From Georgenia satyanarayanai (GTDB lineage Bacteria > Actinomycetota > Actinomycetes > Actinomycetales > Actinomycetaceae), in assembly GCF_009193135.1 (NCBI RefSeq), contig NZ_VUKC01000002.1, positions 62,001 to 126,000 on the forward strand: DNA of 64,000 bases. The letters run 5' to 3'. Below, piece by piece: positions 8,573 through 17,264 of the stretch; within the stretch, counting starts at the first letter, position 1; the number at the start of each line of letters is the position of its first letter. Made by a program: the position numbers and the translations under genes. Under the pieces are notes generated by a model. It worked only from the letters and a program-made list of their open reading frames with translations, did no database searches and was not told the origin of the DNA.

Positions 8573-10894
8573 TCAGCCGAAGTAGGCGGGGAGGGTCGCC
8601 GTGGCGGCCTCCCGCAGCTCGCTGAGCGGCAACGTGCCGACACCCTCGATGTCGAGCACGGGACGGCCCTCGTGGGACTCGGGGCCGGTGTCGTCGGTGG
8701 TCCCGATGCGCAGCAGGGCCACGCCGCGGGCGGTGCACAGGTCCTGGAGGTGGACCTCCTGGCTGCGCGGGACCGAGACGACGGCGCGTGCCCCGGTCTC
8801 GGAGAACAGGGCGGTGGCGAGGTCGACGCCGTCGCGCTCGCACAGCGCGGTGAGGTCGACGCGCGCGCCGACGTCGAAGCGCAGGCACGAGTCGACGAGC
8901 GCCTGGAGCAGGCCGCCGGCCGACAGGTCGTGCGCGGACTCGACGATCCGGTCGCGGGAGGCGTTGACGAGCACCTCCGCGAGCCGCCGCTCGGCCGCGA
9001 GGTCGACGGCGGGGGGCCGGCCACCGAGGTGGCCGTGGACGACGTCGGCCCACACGGATCCGGACAGCTCCTCGGCGGTCGTGCCGAGCACGTAGACGGC
9101 GCGCCCGGGCGCCGTCCAGCCGGAGCGGGTGGCGCGGCTGACGTCGTCGATGACGCCGAGGACACCGACGACGGGCGTCGGGTTGATCGACGAGTCGATG
9201 CGGCCGGGCTCACCGGTGCCGTTGTACAGGGAGACGTTGCCGCCGGTGACGGGCACGCCGAGCTCGGCGCACGCGTCGGCCAGGCCGGTGATGGCCTGGA
9301 CGAGCTGCCACATCGCGTCCGGGTCCTCGGGGGAGCCGAAGTTGAGGCAGTCGGTGACGGCGGTGGGCTGGGCGCCCACGGTCGCGACGTTCCGGTACGC
9401 CTCGGCGAGCGCCTGCCGGGCCCCGGTGTACGGGTCGAGCTTGGTGAAGCGGCCGTTGGCGTCGGTGCTGATCGCCACGCCCAGGCCGGTGGCCTCGTCG
9501 ACGCGGACCACGCCGGCGTCGTCGGGCTGGGCCAGGGCGGTGTTGCCCTGGACGTAGCGGTCGTACTGGTCGGTGACCCACGACTTGCTCGCGAGGTTGG
9601 GGGAGGCGACCAGGCGCAGCGCCTGCGCCCGCAGCTCCTCCGAGCTGCCCGGACGGGGCAGCCGCTCGGCGTCGTCGGCGTTGAGGGCGTCCTGCCACGC
9701 GGGGCGCGCGTAGGGGCGGTCGTAGACGGGGCCCTCGTGGGCGACGGTGCGCGGGTCGACGTCGACGATCCGCTCGCCGTGGTGGTCGATGACGAGGCGG
9801 CCGGTGTCGGTGACCTCGCCGATGACGGAGGCCTCGACGTTCCAGCGGCCGGTGATCGCGAGGAACTCCTCGAGCCGGTCGGGCCGCACGACGGCCATCA
9901 TCCGCTCCTGGGACTCCGACATGAGGATCTCCCCGGCCGTCAGCTGCTCACGGAGCAGGACGTTCTCGAGGTGGACGTGCATGCCGCCGTCGCCGTTGGA
10001 GGCGAGCTCGGAGGTGGCGCAGGAGATGCCGGCCGCTCCGAGGTCCTGGATCCCCTCGACGACCCCGGCCGCGAAGAGCTCGAGGCAGCACTCGATGAGG
10101 ACCTTCTCCATGAAGGGGTCCCCGACCTGCACGGCGGGCCGCTTGGTGGGGCCCTCGCCGGTGAAGGTCTCGCTCGCGAGGATCGAGGCGCCGCCGATGC
10201 CGTCGCCGCCGGTGCGCGCCCCGAAGAGGATCACCTGGTTGCCGACGCCGGAGGCGTTGGCGAGGTGGATGTCCTCGTGGCGCAGGACGCCCACGGCGAG
10301 GGCGTTGACGAGCGGGTTGGTCTGGTAGGAGGCGTCGAACTCGGTCTCGCCGCCGATGTTGGGCAGCCCGAGGCAGTTGCCGTAGAAGCTGATCCCGGAG
10401 ACGACGCCGTGGACGACGCGCGCGGTGTCGGGCTGGTCGACGGCCCCGAAGCGGAGCTGGTCCATGACGGCCACGGGCCGCGCGCCCATCGAGATGATGT
10501 CGCGGACGATGCCGCCGACGCCGGTGGCGGCGCCCTGGTGCGGCTCGACGAAGCTCGGGTGGTTGTGCGACTCGACCTTGAAGGTCACCGCCCAGCCGTC
10601 GCCGATGTCGACGACGCCGGCGTTCTCCCCGATCCCGACGAGCAGGTGCTCGCGCATCGCCTCGGTGGTCTTGTCACCGAACTGACGCAGGTGGACCTTC
10701 GAGGACTTGTACGAGCAGTGCTCGGACCACATGACCGAGTACATGGCGAGCTCGGCGGCCGTGGGCCGACGGCCGAGGATCTCGACGATCCGGGCGTACT
10801 CGTCGTCCTTGAGGCCCAGGTCCCGGTAGGGGAGGGTGTGGTCCGGTGTGGCCGCGGCGTTCGCGACGGTGTCGGACCGCTGCTCGTCAGACAT
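8573..10894 (-). CDS. purL: Phosphoribosylformylglycinamidine synthase, large subunit PurL
   Basis: PurL converts FGAR to FGAM with ATP and ammonia channelled from PurQ, in a complex with PurS. At 773 residues it is the short PurL type that needs separate PurQ and PurS, both of which lie at 20.7-21.7 kb here. Motifs include [38 protein letters not shown] (seen as two adjacent parts) and [13 protein letters not shown]. The ATG at 10894 gives the family N-terminus; the frame stays open for 50 more codons but those show no conserved sequence. The gene stands alone, downstream of no other pur gene. Confidence 0.97.
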   Translation of the reverse strand: MSDEQRSDTVANAAATPDHTLPYRDLGLKDDEYARIVEILGRRPTAAELAMYSVMWSEHCSYKSSKVHLRQFGDKTTEAMREHLLVGIGENAGVVDIGDGWAVTFKVESHNHPSFVEPHQGAATGVGGIVRDIISMGARPVAVMDQLRFGAVDQPDTARVVHGVVSGISFYGNCLGLPNIGGETEFDASYQTNPLVNALAVGVLRHEDIHLANASGVGNQVILFGARTGGDGIGGASILASETFTGEGPTKRPAVQVGDPFMEKVLIECCLELFAAGVVEGIQDLGAAGISCATSELASNGDGGMHVHLENVLLREQLTAGEILMSESQERMMAVVRPDRLEEFLAITGRWNVEASVIGEVTDTGRLVIDHHGERIVDVDPRTVAHEGPVYDRPYARPAWQDALNADDAERLPRPGSSEELRAQALRLVASPNLASKSWVTDQYDRYVQGNTALAQPDDAGVVRVDEATGLGVAISTDANGRFTKLDPYTGARQALAEAYRNVATVGAQPTAVTDCLNFGSPEDPDAMWQLVQAITGLADACAELGVPVTGGNVSLYNGTGEPGRIDSSINPTPVVGVLGVIDDVSRATRSGWTAPGRAVYVLGTTAEELSGSVWADVVHGHLGGRPPAVDLAAERRLAEVLVNASRDRIVESAHDLSAGGLLQALVDSCLRFDVGARVDLTALCERDGVDLATALFSETGARAVVSVPRSQEVHLQDLCTARGVALLRIGTTDDTGPESHEGRPVLDIEGVGTLPLSELREAATATLPAYFG

Positions 10895-11108
10895 CGGTGC
10901 CCCGTGACAGGACGGTGAAGGCATGCACGGCGGACAATCTACAGGCCTGCGGGGCGGGTGGTTGAGGCGGCCACCAGGCGGACCTGTGCGGCCGGCGTTC
11001 GCCGGGGCAGCTCCACAGGCCCGGCCCGGGTGGGTGCCATCCACGGGACGAGGGCACTTTTCGGCGTTATGCCGCGGGAATGTCGGTGGTCGGTCCTAGC
11101 CTGGAGAC

Positions 11109-11310
11109 ATGTCCAGCACCGACGCGACCGGCCCCGGTGCACCGCCCGCGGTGGTGCTGGGCGCGGCCGAGGTCGGTGAGATGAGGCGGCTGCTCGAGGG
11201 GTTGGCCCCGGGAGGGCAAGGTCTCACCGAGGCCGAGCGCATCGACCTCCTCCGCGAGCTGGAGGGCCTCAAGGCTGCGGCATCCGGTGCGCAGGCGGCG
11301 GCCACGGGCC
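11109..11310 (+). pseudogene. Truncated DUF222/HNH endonuclease remnant
   Basis: The start resembles an intact gene: a TAGCCT -10-like box at 11095-11100, a GGAG and an ATG at 11109. The first 65 residues (ending LTEAERIDLLRELEGLKAA) match the N-terminal part of DUF222-type HNH endonucleases, which are abundant, multicopy genes in Micrococcales. After about 11310 the frame gives only Arg-rich non-conserved sequence and there is no DUF222 core or HNH motif. I read it as a broken copy left by deletion or recombination. A short expressed peptide cannot be excluded. Confidence 0.55.
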
Positions 11311-11493
11311 CACCTCGAGGCGAAGGTACGCATCATCGTCGGGCACTCTGGCGCCAGGACGCGCTACGAGCAGGCCAACGATGCCGACACCCACGAGCGC
11401 GGCTGCGACTCCGGCGCCCGGCCGCTTCAGTCGCTCGTCGTGTTCAGTGGGTCGCGGACTGCGCGGGCGCCGGCAGGGGCGCCCGCGCGGGAT
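11311..11493. other. Intergenic segment with no recognisable gene
   Basis: This 183-bp stretch lies between the DUF222 remnant and the end of the acyl-CoA dehydrogenase gene. One frame reads HLEAKVRIIVGHSGARTRYEQ onwards, which I do not recognise and which has no matching start. It may be further debris from the same rearrangement. The short palindromic runs near 11460-11490 (GCGCGGGCGCC...GGCGCCCGCGC) could form the terminator of the plus-strand remnant or of the dehydrogenase. Confidence 0.3.
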
Positions 11494-13647
11494 CTAGCCG
11501 AGCCGCTCGGGCAGGGCGCGGCGGCGGCGCTGGAGCGCCGCGGCCTCCTCCTGGCGGGCGCGCTCCACGCCGGAGGCGATCGGTGCCCGCAGGTGCTCGG
11601 GGGTGTAGCCGAAGGCGTCGACGAGGTCGACGGCGTGCGGCCGCAGCCGAGTGAGCAGCCGGTTGATGTAGCCGGTGACCACCCGGGCGCGCTGGGCGGT
11701 GATCCGTCCGTTGACGAGGTACCAGGCGAGGTTGCGCTCGATGCGCTCCAGCCCGTAGAGGTCACGCAGCCAGGTGAGCACCTCACGCGTGGTGCCGGCG
11801 GGCGCCTGGTCGAGCGCGGCGGTAAAGGCCTCCCACTGGAGCAGCTCGGCGTGGGCGCGCGCGGCGCCGATGAGGGCGTCCTGGTGCTCGTTGAAGACGG
11901 CGGCCGCCTTCTCCGGCGGTGCGTCCCTCACGTCGCGCAGCGCACCGGCGATCTCCGCGACCATCGTCTCGACGCGGTCCTCGAGCAGCTCGCGCTGCGC
12001 CTCCGGGTCGCGCAGCTGGCCCACGGAGCGGGCCTTGGAGCCGGAGTCGAGCACCGACTGCGCGGCCCGCCGCAGGGGCGTGCGGTGCAGGGCCATGTCC
12101 CCGGCGCGGGCGGCGACGAAGCGGGCGGCACCGGCGATGTCGATCTTCGCCATCGCCCGGCCGTAGTCGGTGAGGAGCCGCTTGCCCACGAGCTGGAGGA
12201 GGACGTTGTTGTCCCCCTCGAAGGTGGCGTACACGTCGAAGTCCTGCCGCCAGGTGACGAGGCGGTTCTCGGCCATGTACCCGGCCCCGCCGCAGGCCTC
12301 GCGCGACTCCTGGATCGCCTCGAGCGCCAGCCAGGTCGCCGTCGGCTTGAAGGCGGCGGCGAGCGTCTCGAGGTCCTGGCGCGACTCGTCGTCGTCGTGC
12401 TCGCCGTTGAAGACCTCGTGGAAGCGCTCGAGGAGGACGCCCTGGGAGAAGGCAGCGGCGTAGGTGCGCGCGACGAGCGGGAGGAGCCGGCGCTGGTGGC
12501 GCTGGTAGTCGAGGAGCGTGACCTCGCGGTGCTCGTCCGCGCCGGTGAACTGACGCCGCTCGTCGCCGTAGCGCACCGCGATCGAGAGCGCCGCCTTGCT
12601 CACGCCGACGGCCGCGCCGCCCAGCGAGACGCGGCCCTGGACCAGGGTCCCGAGCATCGTGAAGAAGCGACGCCCCTTGCTCGCGATCGGGGAGGAGTAG
12701 GTGCCGTCCGCTGCGACGTCGCCGTAGCGCCGGAGGAGGTTCTCGCGGGGCACACGGACGTGGTCGAACCACAGCTGACCGTTGTCCACGCCGTTGAGCC
12801 CACCCTTGGGACCGTCGTCCTTGCCGCCGATGCCGCTCAGGAACCGGAGCTTCCCGTGCTCGTCACGCTCGCGGAGCGGCACGTAGAAGGCGTGGACGCC
12901 GTGGTTGCGGCCCTGGGTGTAGAGCTGGGCGAAGACGACCGCAGCGATCCCGTGGACGGCGGCGTTGCCGATGTACTCCTTGCGGGCCGAGGGGAAGGGG
13001 GTGTGGAGGACGAACTCCTCGGTGGTGGGGTCGTAGGTGGCGGTGGTGGCGATCGATGCGACGTCCGAGCCGTGGCCCACCTCGGTCATCGCGAAGCAGC
13101 CGGGCACCTCGAGCCGCATGATCGGCGGCAGCAGTCGCGCGTGCTGCTCGGGCACGCCAAGGTGCTGGACGGCCGAGCCGAACAGCCCCCACTGCACCCC
13201 GCCCTTGATCTGGAGGGAGGGGTCGGAGAGGAAGAGCTCCTCGAACCCGGCGAGGTTGCCGCCCGGGTCTCCCCCGCCGCCGACCTCCGTCGGGAAGCCG
13301 CGCAGCACCTCGCCGCGGCCCACGAGCTCGCGCAGCTGCCACAGGACACGCTCGCGGTGCTCGGCGACGGTCTGGTCGGGCAGGCGCTGGAAGTCCGGCT
13401 CGAGCGCGAGGTCGCGCGAGGCGCGGCGCTGCTCCTGCCAGCGGCCGTCGAGCAGGTCCCCGACGGCGCGGCCGTCGAAGGCCTCGCCGGAGGCCACCGC
13501 GGTGTCCGGGCTCATCGCCGACGTCGCGGTGCTCACGGACATGGGCTGCGCCCCGGGAGGGAAGTCGGGCAGGTCCGGTGCCGCCGGGCGGGCGGAGCGC
13601 TCACGGTGGACGGCGTCGTCCTCGCGGTGGGTGGTCGTGGTGCTCAT
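11494..13647 (-). CDS. Acyl-CoA dehydrogenase/oxidase family flavoprotein
   Basis: The 717-residue protein is larger than a classic acyl-CoA dehydrogenase and resembles acyl-CoA oxidases. The flavin and substrate region reads CFAMTEVGHGSDV, then RVSLGGAAVGVSKAALSIAVRY, and the catalytic base region is ATFEGDNNVLLQLVGKRLL. A further helical C-terminal domain of about 180 residues follows. It oxidises an acyl-CoA at the alpha-beta bond, using FAD; the chain length is unknown. ATG 13647 has CGGAGA upstream. The start overlaps the TetR stop by four bases (ATGA), so regulator and enzyme are translationally coupled. Confidence 0.88.
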   Translation of the reverse strand: MSTTTTHREDDAVHRERSARPAAPDLPDFPPGAQPMSVSTATSAMSPDTAVASGEAFDGRAVGDLLDGRWQEQRRASRDLALEPDFQRLPDQTVAEHRERVLWQLRELVGRGEVLRGFPTEVGGGGDPGGNLAGFEELFLSDPSLQIKGGVQWGLFGSAVQHLGVPEQHARLLPPIMRLEVPGCFAMTEVGHGSDVASIATTATYDPTTEEFVLHTPFPSARKEYIGNAAVHGIAAVVFAQLYTQGRNHGVHAFYVPLRERDEHGKLRFLSGIGGKDDGPKGGLNGVDNGQLWFDHVRVPRENLLRRYGDVAADGTYSSPIASKGRRFFTMLGTLVQGRVSLGGAAVGVSKAALSIAVRYGDERRQFTGADEHREVTLLDYQRHQRRLLPLVARTYAAAFSQGVLLERFHEVFNGEHDDDESRQDLETLAAAFKPTATWLALEAIQESREACGGAGYMAENRLVTWRQDFDVYATFEGDNNVLLQLVGKRLLTDYGRAMAKIDIAGAARFVAARAGDMALHRTPLRRAAQSVLDSGSKARSVGQLRDPEAQRELLEDRVETMVAEIAGALRDVRDAPPEKAAAVFNEHQDALIGAARAHAELLQWEAFTAALDQAPAGTTREVLTWLRDLYGLERIERNLAWYLVNGRITAQRARVVTGYINRLLTRLRPHAVDLVDAFGYTPEHLRAPIASGVERARQEEAAALQRRRRALPERLG

Positions 13648-14522
13648 GACGGGTCTCCGATCGCGTCGTCGGTCTCGGTGCGGGCGCTGGCGTTCCGGGA
13701 GCGACGGGCGACGCCCATCGCTCCCGTCCACAGCCAGTCGGTGAGGTGGGCCGCGAGCTGGGCGCGGTCCATGGCGGCGATGTCGTTCTCGACGGCGGGA
13801 GCACCGTCGTCGACAACTCGGCTCTCGGCGGGAACTCGGCTCTCGGCGGGAACTCGGCTCTCGGCGGGAACTCGGCTCTCGGCGGGAACTCGGCTGTCGG
13901 CGGGAACTCGGCTGTCGGCGACAACTCGGCTGTCGGCGGGGTGGGAGGCGCTGGCGCGCGCGGCGATCCAGCGCTCCGCGACGCTGCGGACGTGGCCGAC
14001 GACGCCGGCGCCCCACAGGGCGGCGAGCGCGTCGTCCTTCTCCGCAGCTCCGCCGCCGTGCCGGAGCACGGGCAGCAGCGCCGCGGCGACGATGTCCTCG
14101 ATCTCCGCGACGAAGCCGCGCAGCGCCCCCGCGGTGGCGGTGGCCTCGGGTTGGGTGACGAACGCGTAGACACCGGCGGAGGACTCGACGACGCCGAGGT
14201 AGACGTCGACCATGGCGGCGATGCGGTCCCGCGGCCGGGTCACCCGCGCGCCCACCTCCCCCAGGGCGGTGCGGAGGTCGTCGATGACGGCGGCGCCGAC
14301 GGCCCCCTGCAGGCCCGACTTGTCGCTGAAGTAGCGGTAGATGATCGACTTCGAGGTGCCGATCTCCGCGGCGAGGTCGTCCATCGACAGGTCCGGGCCC
14401 CGGTGGTGCACGGCCCGGCGGGCGGCGCGCACGAGCTCGGCGCGCCGCGAGCTGCGGTGCTCGGCCCAGCGGGCGTCACGACCGTCCACGCGCACGTCGT
14501 CCTCGGCAGGTGTGCTCGGCAT
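13644..14522 (-). CDS. TetR family regulator with a hexapeptide repeat insert
   Basis: The N-terminal helix-turn-helix is clear (DLSMDDLAAEIGTSKSIIYRYF at about residues 45-66) and the C-terminal part resembles the ligand domain of TetR repressors (IAAMVDVYLGVVESSAGVYAFV). Near residues 195-236 lies an unusual run of ESRVPA/DSRVPA hexapeptides encoded by seven 18-bp repeats, which splits the ligand domain from its last helices. At 292 residues it is about 90 longer than a typical TetR. It probably represses the divergent thiolase operon and its own operon; the palindrome at 14533-14549 is the candidate site. ATG 14522 gives the family N-terminus. Confidence 0.85.
   Translation of the reverse strand: MPSTPAEDDVRVDGRDARWAEHRSSRRAELVRAARRAVHHRGPDLSMDDLAAEIGTSKSIIYRYFSDKSGLQGAVGAAVIDDLRTALGEVGARVTRPRDRIAAMVDVYLGVVESSAGVYAFVTQPEATATAGALRGFVAEIEDIVAAALLPVLRHGGGAAEKDDALAALWGAGVVGHVRSVAERWIAARASASHPADSRVVADSRVPADSRVPAESRVPAESRVPAESRVPAESRVVDDGAPAVENDIAAMDRAQLAAHLTDWLWTGAMGVARRSRNASARTETDDAIGDPS
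13815..13940. repeat. Seven tandem 18-bp units inside the TetR gene
   Basis: Seven contiguous copies of an 18-bp unit (AACTCGGCTCTCGGCGGG and variants with CTGTCGG or a final AC) run head to tail. Units 1-4 are identical, and units 5-7 share a C-to-G change. As 18 is a multiple of three, copy-number change would keep the reading frame and alter only the number of ESRVPA hexapeptides. The identical units suggest recent expansion by slippage. Confidence 0.95.
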
Positions 14523-14532
14523 CACGGAACCG

Positions 14533-14549
14533 AGAGTATCAGGTACTCT
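14533..14549. promoter_or_regulatory. Candidate TetR operator
   Basis: AGAGTA and TACTCT form a 6-bp inverted repeat around TCAGG, in the 82-bp region between the divergent TetR and thiolase starts. TetR repressors usually bind such a palindrome in exactly this position, covering both promoters. The match to this particular TetR is inferred from location alone. Confidence 0.5.
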
Positions 14550-14604
14550 GAGTTTCACGATGGCCAGGGACCTTCGTCCCCTCCCGATCCGAAGGAACAA
14601 CGCC

Positions 14605-15903
14605 GTGACCTCATCCATCCGCCCGGCAGTCGTCGTCGGGGCGAACCGCATCCCTTTCGCCCGCGCCGGTGGCCGCTACGCCGCGTCGTCCAACAAGGAC
14701 ATGCTCACCGCCGCCCTCGAGGGCCTCGTCGCGCGCTTCGGCCTCGCCGGTGAACGCCTCGACGAGGTGAGCGCCGGCGCCGTCCTCAAGCACTCGCGGG
14801 ACTTCAACCTCGCCCGCGAGGTCGTGCTCGGCTCCTCCCTGGACCCCCACACCCCCGCCTACGACGTCCAGCGTGCCTGCGCCACGGGTCTGGAGGCGAT
14901 CGTCGGGGTGAGCAACAAGATCGCGCTCGGGCAGGTCGAGGTGGGCGTCGGCGGCGGCGTCGACTCCGCCTCCGACGCCCCGATCGTCGTCTCCGACCGA
15001 CTGCGCCGCACCATCCTGCGTGCCTCCCGCGCCAAGAGCCTGCCCGAGCGACTCAAGGCGCTCTCCGCGATCCGCCCCAAGGACCTCGCGCCGGTGGCAC
15101 CGGACACCGCCGAGCCGCGCACCGGGCTGAGCATGGGCCAGCACCAGGCCATCACCACCGAGCGCTGGGGCATCACCCGCGAGCAGCAGGACGAGCTCGC
15201 CCTGCGCTCCCACCAGAACCTCGCTGCCGCCTACGACCGCGGCTTCTTCGACGACCTCCTCACCCCCTACCGCGGCGTCACCCGCGACGAGTTCCTCCGC
15301 GGCGACACCTCGATGGAGAAGCTCGGCAAGCTCCGCACCGCCTTCACCGCCCCGGGCAGCGACAACCCGACGATGACGGCCGGCAACTCCACGCCGCTCT
15401 CCGACGGCGCCTCCACCGTCCTCCTCGCCACCGAGGAGTGGGCCGCCGAGCGCGGCCTGCCCGCCCTCGCCCGCGTCGTGGACGCCCAGACGGCGGCGGT
15501 CGACTTCACCAGCGGCGCCGAGGGGCTCCTCATGGGTGGCTGCTACGCCGTCCCGCGGCTGCTCGAGCGCCACGGGCTCACGCTCGCGGACTTCGACTAC
15601 GTCGAGATCCACGAGGCCTTCGCCAGCACGGTCCTCGCCACGCTGTCCGCGTGGAACGACACCGAGTTCTGCCGCGAGCGCCTGGGCCGGGGGCCGCTCG
15701 GCACGGTCGCCCCGGACCGGCTCAACGTCACCGGCTCCTCCCTCGCCGCCGGGCACCCCTTCGGCGCCACCGGCGGGCGGATCGTCGGCACCCTGGCCAA
15801 GCTCCTCGCCGAGAGCAGGGCCGCGACCGGGACCCCCGTGCGCGGCCTCATCTCCGTGTGCGCCGCCGGCGGGCAGGCCACCGCGATGATCCTGGAGGCG
15901 TGA
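14605..15903 (+). CDS. Acetyl-CoA C-acyltransferase (thiolase)
   Basis: This 432-residue enzyme has the three thiolase motifs: the acyl-accepting Cys92 in VQRACATGLEAI, the EIHEAFAST/GHPFGATGGR region with the catalytic histidines, and the second cysteine in SVCAAGGQA near the C-terminus. It resembles FadI/FadA2-type degradative thiolases that cleave 3-ketoacyl-CoA. The GTG at 14605 follows GAAGGA by eight bases. Its stop overlaps the fabG start (TGATGA), so thiolase, reductase and dehydratase form one operon. FadA2, FabG4 and HtdX are likewise clustered in Mycobacterium tuberculosis. Confidence 0.93.
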   Translation: MTSSIRPAVVVGANRIPFARAGGRYAASSNKDMLTAALEGLVARFGLAGERLDEVSAGAVLKHSRDFNLAREVVLGSSLDPHTPAYDVQRACATGLEAIVGVSNKIALGQVEVGVGGGVDSASDAPIVVSDRLRRTILRASRAKSLPERLKALSAIRPKDLAPVAPDTAEPRTGLSMGQHQAITTERWGITREQQDELALRSHQNLAAAYDRGFFDDLLTPYRGVTRDEFLRGDTSMEKLGKLRTAFTAPGSDNPTMTAGNSTPLSDGASTVLLATEEWAAERGLPALARVVDAQTAAVDFTSGAEGLLMGGCYAVPRLLERHGLTLADFDYVEIHEAFASTVLATLSAWNDTEFCRERLGRGPLGTVAPDRLNVTGSSLAAGHPFGATGGRIVGTLAKLLAESRAATGTPVRGLISVCAAGGQATAMILEA

Positions 15904-17264
15904 TGAGCGACCGCTACCTCGACCTCGTCTCCGGCGGTCCCGGCAGGTCCGCCGCCGGGAGGCTCGGCCTGCCCCAGCCGGTACGCCTGCGCCGCACCGA
16001 CCCGGGCAGCGTCGACCAGCCGCTCGTCCCCGGCCCGGTGCTCGTCCTGGACGACGGCGTCTCCCAGGGCGCCGCCGACGAGCTCGCCGAGACCCTCCTC
16101 GGCTGGGACCTCGACGTCCGGCGCGACCCTCAGGAGCTGGCCAAGGGCCGCCGCTGGGGTGCCGTCGTCCTCGTCCTCACCGAGGCCACCTCCCCCGCCG
16201 ACCTCGCCGGGCCGGCCCTCGCGCTCGGTGGCGTGCTGCGCCGCCTCGCGCCCGGAGGCCGCGTCGTCACCGTCTCCCGGCGCCCCGACGACGCGAGCGC
16301 ACCCGCCGTCGTCGCCGTCAGGCAGGGCGTGGACGGCTTCCTCCGCTCCCTGGCCAAGGAGCTCCGGGCCGGGGCGACCGCCAACGGCGTCGTCCTGGGC
16401 CGGGACGTGCCCGTGGGCGCCCCCTCGAGCACCGGCGCGCTGCGCTTCTTCCTCTCGGCCCGCTCCGCCTTCGTCGACGGCCAGCTGCTCCACGTCACCT
16501 CCGCCGACGGCACCGCCCCGGCGGACTGGACCCGCCCCCTCGAGGGGATGGTCGCCGTCGTCACGGGCGCCGCGCGCGGTATCGGCGCGGCGATCGTCGA
16601 GGTCCTCGCCCGGGACGGCGCCCGTGTGGTCGGTGTGGACGTGCCGGCCGCCGGGGAGGCGCTGAGCCGGGTGATGAACGCGGTCCGCGGCAGCGCGCTG
16701 CAGCTCGACATCACCGCGGACGACGCCGCCGAGCGGATCCTCACGCACGTGCACGAGCGCTACGGACGCCTCGACGTCGTCGTGCACAACGCCGGGATCC
16801 TGCGCGACAAGCTGCTCGCCAACATGACCGACGACCGCTGGAACGACCTGCTCGCCGTCAACGTCCTCGCCCCGCTGCGGATGAACGAGACCTTCGCCGA
16901 GGAGCTCGGCGCGGGCGGGCGGATCATCTCGCTCGCCTCGACGTCCGGGATCGCCGGCAACCGCGGGCAGACGAACTACGCGGCGGCCAAGGCCGGGATC
17001 ATCGGGATGACCCGGGCGCTCGCTCCGGTCGTCGCGGCGAGCGGCGCCACGGCGAACGCGGTGGCCCCCGGGTTCATCGAGACCGACATGACGGCGAGGA
17101 TCCCCCCGGTCCCGCGGCAGGTGGCCCGCCGGGCGAACTCCCTGCAGCAGGGCGGGCAGCCGGTGGACGTGGCCGAGGCGATCGCGTTCCTCGCCTCGCC
17201 GCAGGCGGGCGGGGTCAACGGGCAGACGCTGCGGGTCTGCGGCCAGAACCTGGTGGGGCAGTGA
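15903..17264 (+). CDS. fabG: High-molecular-weight 3-oxoacyl reductase (FabG4-like)
   Basis: The 453-residue protein has two Rossmann-like halves. Residues about 210-450 are an active short-chain dehydrogenase: GAARGIG cofactor loop, HNAGILRDK, and the catalytic Tyr359 and Lys363 in TNYAAAKAG. Residues 1-205 look like a degenerate copy without these motifs, as in M. tuberculosis FabG4 (454 residues), which prefers NADH and CoA substrates. It probably reduces 3-ketoacyl-CoA or works in reverse in beta-oxidation. It starts within the thiolase stop and ends within the MaoC start, a tightly coupled operon. Confidence 0.92.
   Translation: MSDRYLDLVSGGPGRSAAGRLGLPQPVRLRRTDPGSVDQPLVPGPVLVLDDGVSQGAADELAETLLGWDLDVRRDPQELAKGRRWGAVVLVLTEATSPADLAGPALALGGVLRRLAPGGRVVTVSRRPDDASAPAVVAVRQGVDGFLRSLAKELRAGATANGVVLGRDVPVGAPSSTGALRFFLSARSAFVDGQLLHVTSADGTAPADWTRPLEGMVAVVTGAARGIGAAIVEVLARDGARVVGVDVPAAGEALSRVMNAVRGSALQLDITADDAAERILTHVHERYGRLDVVVHNAGILRDKLLANMTDDRWNDLLAVNVLAPLRMNETFAEELGAGGRIISLASTSGIAGNRGQTNYAAAKAGIIGMTRALAPVVAASGATANAVAPGFIETDMTARIPPVPRQVARRANSLQQGGQPVDVAEAIAFLASPQAGGVNGQTLRVCGQNLVGQ

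Noticed and set aside
13815-13940. Tandem repeat considered as a CRISPR array
   Set aside because: The units are contiguous with no spacers, lie inside a coding frame and no cas genes are present.
11287-14169. A 960-codon plus-strand frame opposite the acyl-CoA dehydrogenase
   Set aside because: The opposite strand encodes a clear flavoprotein with ordered motifs. The plus-strand frame has no ribosome-binding site and only charged repeats without a domain.
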